Below, in pieces: positions 34,108 to 44,690 of a DNA stretch of 64,000 nt (position 1 is the stretch's first letter; the number at the start of each line of letters is the position of its first letter). The position numbers and the translations under genes are program-made. Location: NCBI GenBank assembly GCA_024195585.1, contig SWBL01000279.1:1-64000 (forward strand), given 5' to 3'. The notes beneath the pieces were generated by a model. It searched no databases and was not told the DNA's origin. It was given only the letters and a program-made list of their open reading frames with translations. This stretch comes from Aureobasidium sp. EXF-3400. Its lineage: Eukaryota > Ascomycota > Dothideomycetes > Dothideales > Saccotheciaceae.

Positions 34108-36473
34108 TCACAAAACCCTCAACTCAATCCCTCCAAAAGCCCTCTCCTGTTCCGCAGCCAACAACCCCCTAGTAACCAAACTCAACACATGCAAAAAGCC
34201 CTGCGCAGCCACAACCCTCGAATTCGTCTCCGGAGCAAGCAACACCTCAAACTCCACCGTCTCCTCTACCTCTGTGGCTTCTTGCTCGACATCAAGAACA
34301 CTTGCAATAGCCTCTATAGTAGTTTCTTTACTGCTCTGCAACTCTGCAATCCCCGCTTTTACAAAGGCGAGAAAGTTTAGGGATTCAGTGGTGAGGGTGG
34401 CGGTTAGGAAGGGTGTTGTGGAAGCAACTTGAGTTGATACGAATGCGGCGGGGCCGAAGAGATCGAAAGATGGGTGAGGTGCGACGTCAGCTGCTGCGGG
34501 AGAGGAAGCAGCAAAGGCATTGGCGAAATGGGAATCACTGTGCAGTAACTCTTCTTCTGTGGGGATGGCAGCAGTACCTCTACCAACCAATGGAGAAGCA
34601 GATACCGTGCGACGATTGGCGATGCTGAAACCTCCACCACCACCAGCAACAGAGGAAGTGGCTACAGCTCCAGGACCCAAAATAGGGTAAGGAGGTACAA
34701 AAACAGTATGATGAGAAGAACCGCGCGAAGCAGGCGCAGCATGATTCCAAGGCAATGCATGAGCAGAGGAATGGATATCTGGCAGTGGAGAAGCTGCATC
34801 TCTGCCTTGCTCAATAGTATCGGCGATCGTGTCTTCCATAAATGCAGTCTCGAAGCCTTCATTTGAATCTGCTGCTCTTCCCAATTCGTGGGAGTTGCTG
34901 CGTGTACGCACTCGTCGTTCTTGATCTTCGTCGGCGGAGATGTCTCTGGGATGCTTTGTTCCTGCTAGACTCAGTTGAATGCCTGTTAGTGCTTCCAGCA
35001 GCGCAGCGCCACTGAACATTCTCAATGGTTCTGGCATATGTTGGGCTTCTAAGCCTTGGTAAGCCAGACCCAGCCCTCCAATGCCGTTTTGCAAGACCCA
35101 AAAGTCTGCATTTTTGCGAGCTAGAGTGAGTGTTTTGTTCTGTAGTTTTTGGTGTGAGGCTCGTGATTGATTGTCTAGGTATTCGCGGTCCCAGGTTTGA
35201 AGGTCGGAGTTGCGGAGCTCGAGTTGTTGGTCTTGGGGTAGTGGTTTGGGAACTCGGATGCGGACGGCTGGGGCGGTTGCTGAGGTCTCGCTTTGTGCTT
35301 GTTCTTCTTGTGTAGAAGCTGCAGCATTGGGGTCTGCTTGTTGAGCAGCGATGCGTGGGGCGAATGGCTCAACATCTTGCATGTCAATATCATCTTGATA
35401 GACCGGCAGAGGTTCGTCGTCATACATGGCCACGTCTTGATAGCCTTCCGAGTCTGGCAAGACACCATCACGCATAACAGGCGCAGGTGTATGTATCGAA
35501 GCTGCTCTTCCACCGCCTGGAACAGCAGCATCATCAACAAAATTGCCATCAACTTCAAAGTCAAGACCCAGGTCAATGTCTGGAAGCAATCCCTCTTCAT
35601 TAGCACCGAACAAAGAGCGACTGTATCCTCTGTTGTGATCAGAGCCACCCAGACTTCCACCACCGAGACCAAGGCCAAACCCACCTCCTCCAGCCGAAGA
35701 GGAAGAAATGACGATGTCCAAGTTAGGATCCAACTGATGCTCAGAGCCTAGCCCACTCGAGACAGCAGCATGTGGAGACATCAGACTCGACCTTTGAGAA
35801 GAGCCTTCACCACTGGTGAAACCAAGTACATCTTGAAAGGGGTCGAAGTCGATGCCCCATGCGAGTTCGGGTATGAAATTAGGATCGTCTTCGAGGATCA
35901 GCTGGGCAGGTCTATAGAAATCTCGCGTTAGTCTAGAACCCTGGTGATATATCAGAAAAGGGAAAAAATATACTTGGCTTTGTGATTGCCTTCAAGCTCA
36001 TTAGGTGCCGCATGCCGTGAGCGCAACAGTAGGCGTATCTTGTTCTGCTCGACCTGTGCATCTTTGAGGATGAAGTTGCATTGCTCGCCCCATACGCGTG
36101 TGACTCCATACCTGATTATTTCTTGTCAGTGATGCTCAAACGCAATTACTTCAAAAGAACATAAATGCCTACAGTAGATTGCTTTGGAGCCTCAATGCCA
36201 TAGGCGCTTCTGGTGACACAATAGTCTGACATGCTTTTGGAATATTGACTGCGCAAATCTCCTTGCGATCAACTTTCTTGAGCGTGGATTTGGACCCTAG
36301 TGTTGCAACGAGCCTGGAGAGGCGGTTAGAAGTGCGTTTGTAGAGGTGAGTCGATATATGCTTACCAAACAGTCGCCACACCGTGCTTGCGCGAGGTAAG
36401 AACTATGCGCAATTGAATTAGCAAGGCAATGGAAACTGAGAACGGATCACTTACCTTCGTGGCTATAGAACAT
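34108..36473 (-). CDS. REC8: Rec8-like meiotic cohesin kleisin
   Basis: The predicted 712-residue product is the meiotic alpha-kleisin that closes the cohesin ring with Smc1 and Smc3. It is cleaved by separase in meiosis. Minus-strand exons are 36473-36455, 36402-36366, 36313-36173, 36111-35974 and 35911-34108. The first two exons are only 19 and 37 nt. The N-terminus MFYSHEVLTSRKHGVATVWLVATLGSK is much closer to Rec8 than to mitotic Rad21/Scc1, and the SNLLYGVTRVW motif that contacts Smc3 follows. The middle is long, acidic and Gly/Ser-rich. The C-terminal 70 residues (TESLNFLAFVKAGI, FLHVLSLVTRGLL) form the winged helix that binds the Smc1 head. All five junctions keep phase. Its presence suggests that the fungus keeps meiotic machinery. 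Confidence 0.87.
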
Positions 36474-37600
36474 GATTAATGTGCGCGTACAAACATGTGA
36501 AGGAAAAGACGAGACGAAAGGGACAAGGATTGTACACGGGTCAAACAGATGGAACGATGATGAAGAAGGGAGTTGTAGAGAGTGTTGCAGGGTGTGGTGA
36601 TAGTCGGAGGAAGAGTTGTTGGTGAAAGTGTTAGATAAAGCTCAGAACTAAGACGAGAATTGATGATGGTGAAAAGATGCGTGGACGATGATTGACACAG
36701 TGATGCTATGTCTAATGGACGTGGTCGAGAAGTTCAAGGTTGGGAAAAGATGTGTTGCATTCGAGGACGTCCCAAGGAGAAGAATGACATACACACCTCA
36801 TACAACTTGAACAGCCATTCGTCCACAACACTCTTGCACCATAGCTTTTGCCTGCCCTAGCTGATTCGATGCTGTCTGTGGTTTATCACCTCCAAATCTT
36901 GACTTCCTGAAATTCCAGGTCACCGGTTCTACGCAAAGTCCAGCCCGAGTTCGATTTATCCCAGAAACACTTTTGAGCGGCCTTATTGTGCGAACTCTCG
37001 GCTCCTGCTAAGCATGCGCAGACCTCTTTACAATACCCGCTAACAACCAAAGAAGGTCGCTCGTTCGACGTCCTCTCGCTCCAGAAGTAGGAGATTCTGC
37101 GAGTGCGATCCACAGAGACCCTTGCCTTTGCAAGGTGAAACCATGACTTGCAACAAATGTGGTCTCAAGCATGTAGAGCGATTCGAGTTTTCGCCCTCGA
37201 TGGTTCCAGGCTGGCCTGGCGAGTTTGTGAGTATCGCCGAGGGTGATGTCGAAGCGTTCATTGCTTTTTCTTGGTCGAATCTGGGCCGAGATGGCTCTGT
37301 GTTCGGATCGGCTGCATGTTGCAGCCAACGGTCTGATCGAAGTTCCTTCCTGGTGTATCGATATTGGGCACGGCTGGCGAACGCTCGTCTGACGGAGATC
37401 CTGGACAGGATGTTGCTCCTGGAGTTCTTCCGCAGCATTCCCTGGTCTCCTACGCTGTCGACCATATGACCGCTGTTCATGGCTGCCAGACAGACCGTTC
37501 TCTCTCAAGCCAGAGCGGTTCCAGGTTTCTCGAGACGAATCTCTCAACACGCCATAGCGACCATATATTCCATCTGCATTGCAGACTTTCATCCAACTTC
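36474..37600. other. rec8 promoter and adjoining gene-free stretch
   Basis: About 1.1 kb. Overlapping frames on both strands at 37.0-37.6 kb (up to 194 codons) lack domain, splice or composition support, and I do not call them. The left part should be the rec8 promoter. Confidence 0.45.
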
Positions 37601-38008
37601 TTACTCCCCCTTCTCGGCCTTCTCTTTCTCTGCCCTCTTCAATTCTTTGAGTCTCCTCCTCTCTTCTTTCCTCTTCTTAACCTCCAACTCTTCAATCTTT
37701 TTATCCAGCATGATTTTCTTTTGCATGAGGTTCGCTCGGTAGGTTTCCAGTTCGGTGATTTGTTGGAGCGGTGTTGCTTCTGCTGCTTTTTGTTTTTCCT
37801 TTTACAGAGGTGAGTAAAGATGCAGATGATGGCAGAGAGAGGAGAGTAAGGTAGAGAGGAAGGAGGAGGCAGAGGGGAAAGAATGTACCTGTCTAATATC
37901 TTGCTTCATCTTTAATCCTGCACCGTACCATGCTCCTGTTGCTGTAACGGCGGCGATACTGCCTGTAAGGACAAAGCGACGAAACGTCGCGAATTGTGGG
38001 ATTGACAT
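37601..38008 (-). CDS. small single-pass protein with coiled coil, mitochondrial-type
   Basis: I do not recognise a named family. Exons 38008-37889 and 37798-37601 give 105 residues. The N-terminus MSIPQFATFRRFVLTGSIAAV is basic and then hydrophobic (about residues 12-30), like the presequence plus membrane anchor of small inner-membrane proteins. The C-terminal 60 residues are a Lys/Glu-rich coiled coil. The start was chosen at 38008 because this Met directly precedes the conserved-looking hydrophobic stretch, although the frame stays open to 38083. The 90-nt intron uses an unusual AAAAG acceptor. The start diverges from HSK3 across 278 bases. A role as a small assembly or membrane-organising factor is possible, but it is only a guess from layout. 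Confidence 0.68.
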
Positions 38009-38286
38009 TGCGACTTTGGCTATCCTGTGGTATACAAAACCTTTGATATCAAGGTGGAAAGATGGAAGATGACGAATAGCCAATGATTGTCAAGATCCAT
38101 TTGGGCTGCGGCTTGTCCCGCGTTTGTTTGCTTTCTCCGCAATTCGAGATGATCCCCATGTTTACGCCAGAGCTGGACTTTGTATCTTCTGTCGCATTCA
38201 GTATTGCAGTATCCGTCCAGACATATCAACTCGAGATTCAACCCACAAAACCTCGCCACCAACAACAGCAACCAGCAACAGCAACA

Positions 38287-38622
38287 ATGTCCTCTCACAC
38301 CCACCCACGCCAATCCCTCGCTCCCTCCTCCCTTCGAAACACCAACAACCACACCACCAGCCATACAACATCTCTCCCACACTCCTCACGCCTCTCCACC
38401 CTCCCCACCCAGGCCTCCAAGCAACGCCAACTCTCGCACCTAAACTCTCAACTTGCGCAACTTACAGCACACATGTCTGATTTGGAGAATTTGTTACGCA
38501 TGACTGCTGTACAAGCTGAGGGAATGAGAGGGTTGGGTGGGTATGCGGGTGGTATGTTTATGGCTGCGAGTAAGGTTTTGGGGGAGGAGGCTGTTAAGGG
38601 GGAGGGCTCGGAGGGGAGATGA
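38287..38622 (+). CDS. HSK3: DASH complex subunit Hsk3
   Basis: The 111-residue product ends in a helical domain (KQRQLSHLNSQLAQL, then LRMTAVQAEGMRGLGGYAGGMFMAASKVLGEE) that matches the short Hsk3 subunit of the DASH/Dam1 complex. This ring couples kinetochores to microtubule ends. The first 45 residues are Ser/Thr/His-rich and disordered, an extension the 69-residue yeast protein lacks. The ATG at 38287 follows a CAACA context; the open frame extends upstream but has no family similarity there. There is no intron. The gene diverges from the small membrane protein upstream. Confidence rests on the short Hsk3 core, so a profile search would be a useful check. Confidence 0.78.
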   Translation: MSSHTHPRQSLAPSSLRNTNNHTTSHTTSLPHSSRLSTLPTQASKQRQLSHLNSQLAQLTAHMSDLENLLRMTAVQAEGMRGLGGYAGGMFMAASKVLGEEAVKGEGSEGR

Positions 38623-39430
38623 GAGTGGAGAGGAAGGAAGGATGGAAAGAGAAAGAGCAAGGATGAGAAGAGATCAAGGATGGAACGAGCAAGGATGAGA
38701 AAGAGAGGGATGTGAGGTTGGACGGAGGATACGGCTTAATTGTTCATTCATGAACATTGAGAGAGGAACCTACGAACATCTTCCTCACCTCTACCACACC
38801 GCGGATCTACTCGAGCATCGACAAGGGCATGGGACTGTGGTCACTTTCAACTACAACGACCAAAAGACCCGCAACTCATGCCGCTCGTCTTGCGCATTGG
38901 AAGATTACAACAGTTGTACTCTGCACCTCATCGTTTCCAAAGTCTCATCGACGTGCCAGGTCTCCGGCAACGGGACTGTCTTATTTACCGACGAATGGAC
39001 CCGATGATATCTGTCACTGGAAGTGTTGAAGGCATAGCCCAAATTCTCGCGGCGAGAGGGATGCCTCCGCGCGATTCAGTGGAGACAGGCGGGACAGAGC
39101 AGTCATCATGCAACAAACCTAAACCACAAGGATATCGAGAAGCAGACGAAGATGAGGGAACAGGTTCAAAAGGACAGAGTTTGGAAATATCATTCATTGC
39201 ATGTTCATTCCACGTTACGTATCCGTCTAGAAACACAAGCTGCAAATCGCTATGAAGAAACACGAGCAACAACCCTCCCGTAAACAATCAGAAGAAAAGT
39301 TTGCAAAGACCAACCCTCTATGATTGCCGTGTCGTAGTGTTCGTAATGTAACCCATCAACATCGCTTTTGTAAAGAGTTCCGCTGAAGTAAAAGACCTGG
39401 AGAAAAAGACCCATAGCCCAGAAAAGCCTT
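38623..39430. other. convergent region HSK3 / UBP6
   Basis: About 800 bases between two stop codons. A plus-strand frame at 38878-39255 (125 codons, with MDPMISVTGSVEGIAQILAARGMPP) looks mildly protein-like, but it has no recognised domain and no clear start. I leave it uncalled. Confidence 0.4.
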
Positions 39431-41272
39431 CTATGCCAAAGCCTTCTCCTGCTCCTCGATCGACTGCTTGGTAGGAAGCTCAACGGCCTTGTACAGCAGG
39501 ATCAGTGCAGAGTGGCTCTCACCACCACCAGAAAGTGTCTCGACCTTCTCGGCCTCGACTTCGCTGACCTTGTCGTCGTTGAACCACCACCACTTGCCGT
39601 CTTCCTCGCCGATAGTGCCGTCGGCGTTCTTGCGACCAGTCTTCTTGACGTAGGAGGTGTAGTGACCGCTGTCTGCGCTGGAACCCTGGTGAGTGATGAC
39701 GCCGCGAAGTTCGAAGAGACCGGTCTGGTTAGCAGCCTCGTCGGCAGCGAGGTCGGGGGAGACTTGGGCGAGGAGATCCTTTCTCATGGCGAGAATTTTT
39801 TCGGCACGCTCTCTTTCGATTTCGGCATCCGTCTTGTAGGTTTCTGTGCCGCCCATTTCGGTGTCGCCGCCGGATGCGCCCATGCCGACAGCAGCCTTCT
39901 GCTTGGATGACTGACCCTCGTCCTTTTCCTTGCGCTTCTCCAGAGGCTCAGAGGCGTTGTTGCCGGCCAGGTCGTCACGCTCCTTTTGCATTCTCTTCTG
40001 TCTCTTCTTGGCACGTTCGACATCCTCCTGCTCCTTGCGGACCTCGCGAATGCGGTCGCGGATGGGGATGAGCTTCTTCTTGAGTTCGTCGGTGCAGAAC
40101 TCAACAGCATCGAGCTCCATGGGGAAGGTGACCTTGCGCATAATCTTGGCCTTCTTCTGAGTATCCTTGCGCCAGAAGAAACGAACGAAGTGTACGGGCA
40201 TGTACTTGGGCAGGCGCGAAATGCGGGATGACTTGGTGTAGACAGCCTCACGGCCCAGAGATTCGGAACGCTTCTCAATCTTCTCGTTGAGGGCGATCAT
40301 AACGCCTTCGCGGAGGTGGTTGGTGTCGCCGCGGATATTGCAGTTCAGCTTGAAGAAGACGTCGCTACCCTTGACTGGCTCTTCGGCGGTATCGGACTCG
40401 TCACAGGTCATAACTGATTCGGTAGTGCCGGCCATGAACTTGTCAACCCAGTTGTTGCCACGGGTGTTACCCGAAGACGACGACGACGACGACGAGGACT
40501 CGCCCTCCGGGAGCTTCTGGCGAAGCATCTGAATGATCGAGGACCAAGCCTCTTCGGCGTCTTGCTGTGCGTAACCGTGGCCGTCCTTTGACTTTTCGTT
40601 GAATTGGGGGAAGCTCTGACGGAGAGCGTTGATGAAGACGAGGGGAGGGAAGCCTTGCTGGGTCTCGCCCATCTGCTTGTACAGGTCGCGGAGGGAACCA
40701 GTGAGATCGGTAGAGGAACCGAGGCCACCCAGGCCGAACTCGCTGAGGTTTCCCAAGCTGGAAGAGGGACCGGCGCTGCCACTTTGAGTCGTGTTAGTTG
40801 TGTGCTTTACGGACAATCAAGGCTGTGGGTGCTGGACATACCTGTCCTTGTAGGTGCCGAGAGCGTCTCCGAGCTCGGGAATACTCTTGAGAGTCTGCAG
40901 GGCGGAGTTGAGGTAGCAAGTGTTTCCGAGGTTCTGAAGGCCAGCAGGCGAAGCGCCAGAGACTTGAGCGGCCTCAGCTTCAGTCATGTCTTCGAGGAAA
41001 CGGATCTTCTCAGTAGGACGGTCGACCTGGGATGCCGCATCGCCGGAGGGAGTACCCATCATCATGAACTGCTGACCAGGCTTGGCCTTCAGCGAAGAAA
41101 GGGCGGTGTCATCCTTGAGCTGGCCTCCCTTGATGAGGATCTTCTGGCGTTCGGGTTCGACGTTGGTGAGGGAGTAAAGCTGGTACTTGAAGGTCTCGCC
41201 GGTGGCTTCGGGGTCGAGCTCGACATCGTACTTCTTGCCCTGATGTTTGACGATGACAGGGATGGACGCCAT
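39431..41272 (-). CDS. UBP6: proteasome-associated ubiquitin hydrolase Ubp6/USP14
   Basis: The 593-residue product is the deubiquitinase that sits on the proteasome regulatory particle and trims ubiquitin from substrates. Exons are 41272-40842 and 40781-39431 with a 60-nt intron. Residues 3-72 are a ubiquitin-like domain that docks on Rpn1. The USP domain follows, with the catalytic Cys119 in NLGNTCYLN and the His in SADSGHYTSYV. The gap between them contains YAQQDAEEAW, which is also conserved in Ubp6. Fungal additions are a run of nine Ser near 40480 and a Lys/Glu-rich coiled coil with an adjoining Gly-rich linker. The intron uses a CAAAG acceptor. The start has a good context (CACCATGG). 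Confidence 0.95.
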
Positions 41273-41604
41273 GGTGAATTCGAGCACGCAGTGGCAGTAG
41301 GATGGCGGAAGGGATATGTTGTAGAGATGGCTGCTTTCACCAAGCAGAGACGCTGAGGCGAACTTGAATCGAGAACAACATCGTCACTCACTGTCGCATC
41401 GGAGGTCGGCTTCGGTAAACTCCGGTCCGCCGTGATTTGCATGTGAGCTTCCGCTCCATGTTGTCAACTCCAAACAACAACCAGGAATTCACCAAGTCGA
41501 AATTCTGCCATCTGCGACAAAGGTCTCGGCACTGTCTCGTTTCTCTCGGCGACGACACGTTTCAACACTCACGACAACGACTTCACCACGGTCGCGACAA
41601 CACA
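41273..41604. promoter_or_regulatory. divergent promoter, UBP6 and roadblock gene
   Basis: The two ATGs are 332 bases apart on opposite strands, so the promoters must share this space. I see no clear TATA box. Confidence 0.4.
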
Positions 41605-42054
41605 ATGCAGCAGACTTCGCTCGACGACAGTTTCGCCCATCTTAGCCGCCTGTCGCAAAAGGCAGGCGTACAAGCAACTCTAATTCTCTCTCGCGAGACT
41701 GGTGCTATTGTCCGTTCCTCTGGTCTCGTATCGCGCGACGAATCTTCCAATGCAGAGAGTACACTGCCAGCCTCCAATGGCTTGACCGACGACCGAACCG
41801 ATGGTGCAATGCCGAATGCTGAGCACGTCGCTGAGACTGTCTGGAAGTTCGCAAAGGCTGCTGGCGACATGTTGCAAGAACTGTCAAACCTGCCTGACGA
41901 CGACGTCAAGTTGCTTAGACTGCGCTCAAAGAACAAGGAATATGTCATTTTCCCAGGTACATACACACACCCAGTCTTGCTGCCGAATTTTTTCTGACAA
42001 AATACAGATGCCAAATTTATCGCCGTCGCTATCCACAACACTCCACCCGCGTGA
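41605..42054 (+). CDS. roadblock/LC7-type dynein light chain
   Basis: Exons 41605-41956 and 42008-42054 encode 132 residues of the roadblock/LC7 fold. These small homodimeric light chains bind the dynein intermediate chain or act in GTPase-regulating complexes. Visible features are an N-terminal helix (LDDSFAHLSRLSQKAG), the beta-strand phrase VQATLILSRETGAIVRSSGLV, a loop insert, the long helix AETVWKFAKAAGDMLQEL and the strands LLRLRSKNKEYVIFP and KFIAVAIHN. The last exon supplies only 16 residues and completes the final strand, which supports the 51-nt intron. Ascribing it to dynein over another LC7 member is based on length and overall similarity. Confidence 0.8.
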
Positions 42055-42204
42055 AGAGGAGATCAAGAGGGCGACATCGCCTAGTCACACCTGCCAAGAA
42101 TCCTCACAACATCACGCCATTTCTCAGTCAGAATATGATACGAGACTCCAAATGTGAGCTCTTACAAGGGCTGCCAACTGCTCAATGCTCTACGGAATAT
42201 GCCT

Positions 42205-42858
42205 CTACCAATGCGCTTCGGAGATCTCCACAGAGTTTACGTCGACGCCCTCCTTGAACCATCGCTCGGCCTCGCTGATCTCGACGTTGTTACCGCTCAT
42301 CTGTCGCTTGCGCATCTTGCCGTCCTCGGCAAAAGTCCAGTCTTCGAGACCATAACATCTAGTCCACTTGCCCGTCTCGGCGTGCTTGAACTCGTACCAG
42401 AACTGCACAGCGATCTTGTCATCACCAAAGGCGAACAACTCCTTGCGAAGGCGATATTCCTTCTCTACCGCCCATTTGCGAGTCAAGAACTCGACAATGG
42501 CTTCAGTTCCGCTGAAGAAGTGGTCTCTGTTACGCCAGACACAATCTGGAGTATAGGCCTAGGAGATGTGATCAGAGGGAGACTTTTGGTGAGGGGATTA
42601 TGAAGAAGGAATCCGGAATGTCAGAGCATCGGAAGACAAGGATGGTAGTAGATCAGAGTCTTGAGGCTCAAACAAGGCTTCCACGTTGAAATTCAATACC
42701 TTTGCAACGTCTTCGGGATTTCTGAGGTACGGGCTTTGATCAGCTTCTTGAGACACCAAGCTAGAACATGACATGTGTTCTCACTGAGCATTCCACAGGT
42801 CCTGAGCCTTCTTTACTTTCTCTTGCGCGGTCGCCTTGGTAAACGGTGGCTTTGACAT
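42205..42858 (-). CDS. DUF1348 / NTF2-like (SnoaL-type) protein
   Basis: The 149-residue product belongs to DUF1348, an NTF2-like alpha+beta barrel family that is widespread in bacteria and fungi and has no assigned reaction. Minus-strand exons are 42858-42785, 42721-42700 and 42558-42205. The middle exon is only 22 nt. Joining it gives NAQNPEDVAKAYTPDCVWRN, which matches the invariant start of the family fold. Later motifs are FLTRKWAVEKEYRLRKELFAF, IAVQFWYE and YGLEDWTF, with a C-terminal EAERWFKEG. Skipping the micro-exon would shift the frame, so correct splicing is required. The gene converges with the roadblock gene (150 bases apart) and diverges from the peroxiredoxin gene. Confidence 0.85.
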
Positions 42859-43313
42859 GATCTTTTGCTTGGTGACGGTCCTTCAAATCGACAAGAGGTA
42901 TTTGCTAGTGACGTGTTTGTATGCTGTCGACGTTCATCAAGGTGACTCGGGAGTCTCACAGCTGCCCGAGATCGGTCCGGTCCACGACTCGGAACAAACC
43001 ACGCCTTCGGCAATTTCCACACGTTGTGGAGCTCTTCTCCGGTTGTAAGAGAGGGCTCAACACGGTCCTCATACGCCATGGAAGATGCCAGAGACTCATG
43101 GGCTCCGCTTGCTGTGGCCGTACTGGGCAGGTCGTGGTCTGATTTGAAATCTAGAAGGCCGATGGTGAGAGGTAGCCTCAGACATAAAGGTGCTTCACCT
43201 CCCTAACATTACTTTCCCTACCTTATCAGATCAATATATTCTTTATCCATTGACTTTCTATCCGTTTTCTATACACTTCCTCACGACTACCACATACCTA
43301 ATCACAATTCACA
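42859..43313. promoter_or_regulatory. divergent promoter, DUF1348 gene and peroxiredoxin
   Basis: About 455 bases lie between two divergent starts. The 80 bases before the peroxiredoxin ATG are CT/AT-rich and include a CATACACTTCC leader. I see no gene here. Confidence 0.4.
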
Positions 43314-44085
43314 ATGGTTCTCAAGGCTGGTGACAAGTTCCCCGAGGGTGTCAAGTTCGGCTGGGCTCCCATTCTCGACGAGGACCCGACGGTCTGCGGT
43401 ATTCCTCAGCTTTACGATGCCAACAAGGAGTGGGCTGGCAAGAAGGTTGTCATTGTTGCCGTTCCTGGTAAGTCAACGCAGACCACCTTCAACCTTACCA
43501 TGTGCGAAAGCCTGTCACACATACAGCTATAGAAGTGCACAGTTGTATCTTGAGGCAGATGGACCTCAAGGCAGTGGTGTTCTATGGTTCATCATCTGGT
43601 CAACAACTGTGTATCTCTTTGGTTGACACATTGCTCTTGATCCTTGCAGGAACACTGTGATTGTTGCAGACTCTAGCACATGGCAAGGCTACATTTTTGC
43701 AACAATACACTAATAACCATCACCAGGTGCCTTCACCCCCAGCTGCTCCGCCTACCACCTCCCTCCCTACGTCCAGAAGTTCCAGGAACTCAAGTCCAAG
43801 GGCGTCGACATTGTCGCCTTCATCGCCAACAACGACGAGTTCGTCCTCAACGGATGGGGCAAGATCAACCACGTCCCCAAGGGCGAGGACTTCCTCATGC
43901 TCTCCGACAGCAAGACTTTCTTCTCCGAGAACTATGGCTGGCAGGCTGGCCCTAACAAGGGTGACCGCACTGGTCGCTGGGCTATGATTGTTGAGAAGGA
44001 TGGTTCTATCAGTTATGCTGAGAATGAGGCTAAGCTGCAGGATGTGGAGGTTTCGTCTGTCGAGACTGTGCTGTCTAAGCTTTAG
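43314..44085 (+). CDS. Prx5/Ahp1-type peroxiredoxin
   Basis: The 170-residue product reduces hydroperoxides with electrons from thioredoxin. Exons are 43314-43467 and 43727-44085, with a 259-nt intron. The peroxidatic Cys is at about residue 58 in the PGAFTPSCSAYH motif. A second Cys at about residue 28, in TVCGIPQLYD, is in the position used in Ahp1 and Asp f 3-like proteins. The C-terminal part has GWQAGPNKGDRTGRWAMIVEKDG. No targeting sequence is seen and the tail (VLSKL) ends in SKL, so peroxisomal import is plausible. Yeast Ahp1 and Aspergillus PMP20-like proteins have similar tails. Cytosol and peroxisome are both possible locations. Confidence 0.92.
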
Positions 44086-44690
44086 ATGCTTCATGAGAGG
44101 AGGACAGCGCATGAGTTATAGACATGGCGTCGAAAAGAATCACATGGTTTTAGAGGATGATACAATTAGACTATAGAGATGCCGCAATGAACGACAAACA
44201 TGAATCTTTATTGAGACTCCATACTGTGAGCAGCATTCTCTTGACGCAACCTTGGAAGAGAGCAAAGGTAGTCGGACAGCTTGAGTCGATTGCCGGAAAG
44301 CCATATAGCCTCATGCAATAGACATGCTCCACGCCGTCTCAACACCGGTTTCACAAGACAATATTTCACAAATAATTCTGTTGCATCACAAACGACCCGC
44401 TTCCTTCAGTTGAAATATGGAGCAGGAGATACAGGACGGACTTCTTTCTCACGCGACCCATCGGGACCACAATGAAGCGGTCAACCTGCCTAAAAGCCTT
44501 TTCCTGAAGAGATCAAAGACTCGCAGCGGGCGCGGTTGGGAGAAAAGAAAGAGATCAAACGACAAAAAGGTGCAGCTTCAGAGAGAAAATAACGTGGGAG
44601 CTTTGGCCACATAGGAGATAGTTAGTCAGCTTGCAGAAAGCTGCGAAATTCGACACCCCTCCAACTACAAAAACCTGCAACCTACCAACC
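44086..44690. other. intergenic upstream of MRS6
   Basis: About 600 bases with no supported gene. They hold the peroxiredoxin 3' UTR and the MRS6 promoter. Confidence 0.5.

Noticed and set aside
37008..37592. 194-codon minus-strand frame and overlapping plus-strand frame near 37.1-37.5 kb
   Set aside because: No domain, low-complexity composition and competing frames on both strands; position fits a promoter and leader.
38878..39255. 125-codon plus-strand frame between HSK3 and UBP6
   Set aside because: It looks mildly protein-like but lacks a recognisable domain or clear start, so there is too little to call a gene.
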